From Rhinopomastus cyanomelas (lineage: Eukaryota > Chordata > Aves > Bucerotiformes > Rhinopomastidae), in the NCBI GenBank assembly GCA_013400115.1, contig VXBP01005598.1, positions 62,001-126,000 on the forward strand: a stretch of 64,000 nucleotides of DNA, given 5' to 3'. Below the pieces are notes generated by a model, which worked only from the letters and a program-made list of their open reading frames with translations, was not told where the DNA came from and did not search any database. The translations under genes were made by a program, and so were the position numbers. Positions 58,575 to 64,000 of the stretch are shown one piece after another (the first letter of the stretch is position 1; every line of letters starts with the position of its first letter).

Positions 58575-59024
58575 CATAGAATCATTGAATCATTAGGGCT
58601 TGGAAGGGACCTCAAAAGATCATCTAGTCCAATCCCCCTGACACAGTAGGACCACCTAGACCACGTTGCATAGGAACACATCCAGGTGGGTTTTAAATGT
58701 CTGCAGTGAAGGAGACTCCACAACTCCCCTGGGCAGCCCGTTTCAGTGCTCTGTCACCCTCACTGTGAAGAAGTTCCTTCTGATGTTTATATGGAACTCC
58801 TATGTCCCAGCTTGCATCCATTGCCCCTTGTCCTATCACTAGATGACATTGAGAAGAGCCTGGCTCCATCCTCCTGACACCCACCCTTCAAATATTTATA
58901 GACATTAATGAGGTCACCCATCAGTCTCCTCTTCTCCAAGCTAAAGAGACCCAGCTCCCTCAGCCTTTCCTCATCAGGGAGGTTCTCCACTTCCTTCATC
59001 ATCCTCATTACTCTACACTCCCTC
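58575..59024 (-). mobile_element. Younger CR1, minus strand, cut off at the N (copy 1)
   Basis: In plus reading from CATAGAATCATTGAATCATT to CTCTACACTCCCTC. In copy 2 the same element continues about 46 bp further, showing that the truncation here is the contig end. Confidence 0.93.
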
Positions 59025-59025
59025 N
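59025..59025. other. Single N: sequence join or gap
   Basis: The only ambiguous base in the window. It separates the end of copy 1 from the exact first base of copy 2, so it marks a contig junction and not a mere miscalled base. Confidence 0.95.
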
Positions 59026-61157
59026 AATTCCCATTCTTAAGAAGGGGAAATAAATGAAATCCAACCAAGCAAACATGCGCTGGCCATCAACTAAGAAATG
59101 TAAAGAAGATTAGATGCTCCCTGCAGTTTCTGTGGAGATTCTGCCCGCCTTACAGATGTGTCATCGTGTGTTTGAATGGAGTTTTTCTTGAGTACTTTAG
59201 CTATTTCCCTTGCTACAGTTTACATACCCTTATCTCCTGCTCCACTTGTCATTACCAATAAATTTCACAAGACCACGTCTGGTGGTATTTTGCATGCTGG
59301 CCAAGAAACCAAATTACTTTTGCTTCCAAGTATCACTCTGCAGCCCTTCTCATAGCAAGGGCTGCTTTTTCCAAGGCCTGGGACAAGATGCTGAAGTGCT
59401 GATGTCATTTGCCTGAATCGCCAGGCCTTTTCCTTCCTGTTTCTCTTCAGTCAAGCTCCTGATTCATTCCAGCTCCCTCACGTCACTCAGAAGTTGCTTC
59501 AAAAATAATTAGACGCAAGAGAGGGTTGAGACCAATAACAACAGAACCTGCAAGCGCTGGAATGAGATCGGTTGCCTTGGTGTTGTTTTCCCCCCTTTCC
59601 ATAATGAAATCTGCTCTTTAGAAAGGCAAAAAAGAAAAGTCATCTGCTTTATTTAGCAGATGTTAGCAGGAGCTAGCAATGAATGCCTTGTTCCCTGCAA
59701 CGGGGCCAAGCTGATGTCACCAGCAGCAGCTGGCTGAGAAACATGTTTCAGCACAGCTTCATATAGGTCTCCAAACCCTACACTGAAGTTGAGATGAGAG
59801 AACTCCAAGCTGATTTGCCTGAATGCATGCCAGACAAATAAAGTTTCTCTTGTAGGTCCATTTTGTGCTTTTGAAGGAAGCAAATTTATGATGCAAACTC
59901 GTTTGGTGCCTTTTTAATTAAGTGATGCCTTCAGAAAGTTTATTGGGTTAAATACAAGTCTGTGTGGTAAAGCAGCCCACAACTTAAAAGTTGGGGAGGG
60001 GGGAGTTTGGTCTGGTTTTTTAAACCTTAAAGTTGAATTTAAACCTTAGTTTTAAGCCTTACCAATTTCTTAGAGCTGAAGTCTAGGCATTCAACAGCCA
60101 CCACATGTCTTACTTGGAATAGCAACAAGAACTTGTTATCCCTTAGCATCTTCCAACCCATACTAATTGGCAAATATTGACTGCACTAACCTTCAAACAC
60201 CCCTATGAAGTAAAGAGTAGCATATCTTCATTTTAAACAGCAGACAAGGGCAAGAATAGATATCTCATAGAATCATAGAATCACCTGGGTTGGAAGGGAC
60301 ATCCAGAGGTAATCTAGTCAAACATCCCTGGCAGTAAGCAGGGACATCCTCAACAAAATCAGGTTGCCCAGAGCCTTCTCCAGCCTCACCTTGAAGATCT
60401 CCAGAGATGAGGACACAACTTTCTCCCTGGGCAACCTGTTCCAGTGTTCAACCACCCTCCTGCTAAAGAGCTTCTTCCTAACATCCAATTTAAATCTGCC
60501 CTTCTCTAATGTGAAACCATTACCTCTCATCCTGTCACTACAGGCCTTTGTAAATAGTCTCTCTCCATCTTTCTTGTAGACCCCTTCAGATACTGGAAGG
60601 TTGCTATCAGGTCGCCCTGGAGCCTTCTCTTCTCCATGCTGAACAACACCAGCTCTCTCAGCCTGTCCTCATACATAGCAGAGGTGTTCTAGTACCCTGA
60701 TCATTTTCATAGAATCATTGAATCATTAGGGCTTGGAAGGGACCTCAAAAGATCATCTAGTCCAATCCCCCTGACACAGTAGGACCACCTAGACCACGTT
60801 GCATAGGAACACATCCAGGTGGGTTTTAAATGTCTGCAGTGAAGGAGACTCCACAACTCCCCTGGGCAGCCCGTTTCAGTGCTCTGTCACCCTCACTGTG
60901 AAGAAGTTCCTTCTGATGTTTATATGGAACTCCTATGTCCCAGCTTGCACCCATTGCCCCTCATCCTATCACTAGATGACATTGAGAAGAGCCTGGCTCC
61001 ATCCTCCTGACACCCACCCTTCAAATATTTATAGACATTAATGAGGTCACCCATCAGTCTCCTCTTCTCCAAGCTAAAGAGACCCAGCTCCCTCAGCCTT
61101 TCCTCATCAGGGAGGTTCTCCACTTCCTTCATCATCCTCATTACTCTACACTCCCTC
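59026..61157. repeat. 2.13-kb tandem duplication, copy 2 (right of the N)
   Basis: 2,132 bp. Compared with copy 1, only a few single-base changes (for example at 57,437/59,571, 58,480/60,613 and in the CR1 near 60,948) and one short complex difference are seen by eye. Confidence 0.97.
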
Positions 61158-61235
61158 CAGCAGCTCCACATCCCTCTTGAACTGAGGGGCCCAGAACTGG
61201 ACAATGTCCTCCTCTGAACCCGCTCCATCAGGTGC
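60266..61235 (-). mobile_element. Older CR1 split by a younger CR1 (copy 2)
   Basis: The older element runs 60,266-60,707, is interrupted, and resumes at about 61,204 with GTCCTCCTCTGAACCCGCTC. The resumed text is what follows CCTGATCATTTT in an uninterrupted CR1. Confidence 0.85.
60708..61203 (-). mobile_element. Younger 5'-truncated CR1 nested in the older one
   Basis: About 496 bp with a complete 3' end at left. The minus-strand frame reads MMKEVENLPDEERLRELGLF, then GDLINVYKYLKGGCQEDG, the CR1 ORF2 C-terminus. Confidence 0.9.
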
Positions 61236-64000
61236 AGAGCGGGTGCAGCTTGCCAGTTTTCTACTCTGCAGAGCTGATCTGCACAGAAGCTATGTTGAAA
61301 TTTAGCTCACATCCACAGCTAAACTGTAGCAGTTGCTCCTTCACTGCAGAAGAGAAGACCCACAGAAGAGAGTGGAGAGGAGACCCATAGGGTGAAATGT
61401 AAACAGATGTAATGAAACAGTAAAAATGTGAATATAGAGAGAAGCAGGAGGAGAAGGAAGAGGAAGAGCCTTGGTCCTCAGCAAACTTCCTCCTTTATAC
61501 TAAGAATGGTGTTTTGGGTCTGGGATGCCCCTATGAGCAAACTCAGGTCAGCTGCCCTGGCAGACTCAAAACTGCTAACCACAGACCAAGGCTGGCTGGT
61601 GATTCTGTCCCAGTGAAACCAGGACAAGACATTAATGCAGATGTCACATTAATACATATTTGGGCCAGGCTGGGAACCTTGAAATGCCCTATGCCACACA
61701 CAACTCGTGTACAACATGAAGATCGTATTGATGATGTTGCATGCACACCCCAAACGGGCCAGGACTGGCTCCTTGGGTCTCTCCTCCATTGGGTGATCAC
61801 TGTTTCACATCTGAATATCTCCTGTTCAGAATCCCTGATATCACAGTAGTTTCTGTGTCACCAAACCAGGTTACCTGCCTCACATCCCACAACACATTTA
61901 TGATATGTTCATATTTGAAAACAGTTTCAGAAGTGGTAGCTCTGCTTTTCTGCAGCAGAACTGTCACCGTTGCAAAGCAGCCGTGCTTGCGGCTGGCTGT
62001 GTCTAAGTTGCCCATTTCCTTCTGAACACCCTCCACATCACCCCTCAGAGTACTCATACATCCATAATTTCAGCTCTGTTGCCCATTGCTACAGGTTCTG
62101 CAACAAAATGGGAACTGATGTTAGAGCATTTCTAGTGAATGTCTGCTAGGAAACAGCTCTCCTTGAAGGGGTCACAAGAAGAAAATCAAAATAGCAATGG
62201 AGCAAGAAAAAAACCCCAGTAAACATTGTCTAGAATTTGCATTTATTTATCGCAGAGGTCTGTTCTTCTGTTATTTTGCCACTGAATGTTTTAACCCATT
62301 TCTTTCCCCTCCAGCCCCTCAAAGGTCAGAGGATCTGTCATACAGGTTTCTTGTGGCTCAACTAATTACAGCTTACTCAAAAGTCAGGCAAGCTCCATTC
62401 TTCACCGAAAGGCACTACTCTTACTATCTTCTGAGTCAGTTTTCTCCCAGGCTGAGGCACTGACACTCTCTGCATATGATTCAGCCAATATTCTCCTTGT
62501 CTTCAGTGAGCCTATCCTGCAACAAGCCTTGACTCTGTGCTAAGAGGATGCCTTCTTTCCACAGCTTCTGGGAACATCAAGTGAAATTGGACTGTCACTT
62601 ACTGGACCACATCTCTCTTGTTTTTAGGATAAAGTAAGTCTTCAGTGTATTGGACCTGTTTTCATGTCTTAGAAACCATTTTCTAATTTGAAGTGTACAT
62701 TTATTCCTGGTCATTTGTATTCTAAAGCATCTGTGGCTCCTTCTCTCCTCTCTGGTATTTACCCACCCAATACATTTCCAGACAGCAAACACATCCCATT
62801 TCTGCTTTTGTTGAGTAAGATTAAATAAAACATTCAATTTCCTACTGTAAACCATGATCCCTGTTCTGCTGATCTTTCTCACTGACCTTTTATGCACCTG
62901 ACAGTTCCAAATCACATTTCTGCATTAAAATTAGCTACCTGAAAATGGGGAGAACAAGGATCACCTTTGAGAATAAAACTTGTAAAAAAACACCCCAACA
63001 TTTATATGATACATTAGAACCAACCTCTTTCACTCATATCTGTTAAAATAAAAGACTTGAAGGGCACTACATGGCTGTTGTAATGGTTAGGTGGTCACTT
63101 GGCCATCACTACTATTATCTTGCATAATTGAGTCATAATTTCATCCCAGAATCAAAAAGAGGTTGACAGAAAATAAATCATAAGGTTTGTGGGATGTCTG
63201 CTGTGTCATGGTAACACTGATTCTGTCTCTGTCAGGGATTAATGTATGTTATGTGCTAATGAGCCAAAACAAAAACAAAACAAGGAAGCTTTGAAGAAAA
63301 CACTCATGGATTGCAAACAAAAACAAAACTAACTTGATTTGGGGAAGACAAGTCACATTTAATTCACCCCACATGAAAAAACCCCCCAAAGACATATGGA
63401 GATTAATCACATGTTCTTACATAATTGGGCCAAGCTGCAATCTGCATCCCATTGAAGTGAAGACACTTCTAGCCATTCCTGCTTCTTGTTCAGAAATAAA
63501 GTTCAGAATGGAAAAAATACATCAAGGCTAACTCGAGCAACTGCTCCACTTCAGCACCCACTGATCCCCAGCTCTCAATCACAGCTACTGTTCTTATTGG
63601 ACCAGGTTAATTCCAATGGTAGATTAGATTTATGTGATGTACACTTGTTCTCTACTCACACGCAGCAGAGAGGAACAACACCCCTGGGGTTTTACTTTTC
63701 AAACTTTCAGCCCCTCTAAGGTCTGAAGTGCATGCTTAGTTGGGTTCAGATGGCAATGGGAACAAGAGATGTTTGTTTCTAAGTCTTTTCTTTTGGAGAT
63801 ATTTGAAACAAACATATTGTTTGTAGCACAAAAGCTTTCTCAGGCTATCACACGGACATCAGCGAAGCACCATTTTGCCAGCACTGGCTGAAGTCACAGA
63901 GCAGCGACAGCCTAAAAGAGGGTCAGCTGGGCAGGCAAGCCCTGGCTTTCTTTCCTCGTCTATTTTCTTGCAGGAGACTACACGTATTTGTTCATTGGAC
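61236..64000. other. Intergenic; nothing recognised
   Basis: About 2.8 kb with no repeat, gene or RNA that I recognise. Confidence 0.5.

Larger units (their letters stand above)
56891..59024. repeat. 2.13-kb tandem duplication, copy 1 (left of the N)
   Basis: 2,134 bp, nearly identical to 59,026-61,157. It starts AATTCCCATTCTTAAGAAGG and stops in the middle of a CR1 at ACTCTACACTCCCTC, directly before the N. It holds about 1.24 kb of unique sequence and then two CR1 pieces. Confidence 0.97.

Noticed and set aside
1..64000. Endogenous retrovirus, CRISPR array, tRNA or rRNA genes
   Set aside because: No gag/pol/env-like text, LTR pair, regularly spaced repeat array or tRNA-like cloverleaf was recognised in reading; a dedicated search could still find a decayed LTR.

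Overview
This is a window of bird nuclear genome. The evidence is the dense scatter of CR1 non-LTR retrotransposon fragments, which end in the avian-type 3' tail built from ATTCTATG-like units and have no poly(A), together with one clearly recognisable vertebrate gene split into exons with GT/AG introns. By eye, CR1 makes up roughly one seventh of the window. That is high for a bird and would suit a CR1-rich lineage such as woodpeckers and their relatives, but that placement is only an inference.

The single protein-coding gene is PXDC1 (PX domain containing 1), on the minus strand. I could assemble all five coding exons: 26224-25969, 11511-11420, 11158-11041, 8898-8787 and 5676-5559. They join in frame to 696 nt, or 231 codons plus TGA, which is the length I recall for human PXDC1. 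Every splice site is GT/AG and the junction phases agree. The first exon lies in a large CpG island (about 24,530-26,660). A repeat-free stretch of about 1.45 kb after the stop, ending at two AATAAA signals, is the likely 3' UTR. Intron 1 is 14.5 kb and carries most of the CR1 insertions within the gene, including a 2 kb copy with ORF1 esterase and reverse-transcriptase remnants.

From about 26.7 kb to the end (some 37 kb) I see no gene. This flank upstream of PXDC1 holds CR1 fragments, several nested CR1 insertions, a dispersed duplication (47.44-47.86 kb and 50.94-51.47 kb) whose second copy was interrupted by a CR1, and a 2.13 kb near-identical tandem duplication (56,891-59,024 and 59,026-61,157) joined by a single N at 59,025. 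The last is most likely an assembly artefact, meaning overlapping or haplotypic contig ends that were never merged. In human, PXDC1 sits on 6p25 between SLC22A23 and PRPF4B; neither is visible here.

I found no operon, CRISPR array, tRNA, rRNA or intact mobile element, and no convincing new biological system. Most short open frames are chance, or are read through CR1 fragments. The observations most worth checking are the false duplication around the N, the mosaic duplicate pair near 47/51 kb, and the set of nested CR1 insertions that give relative ages.
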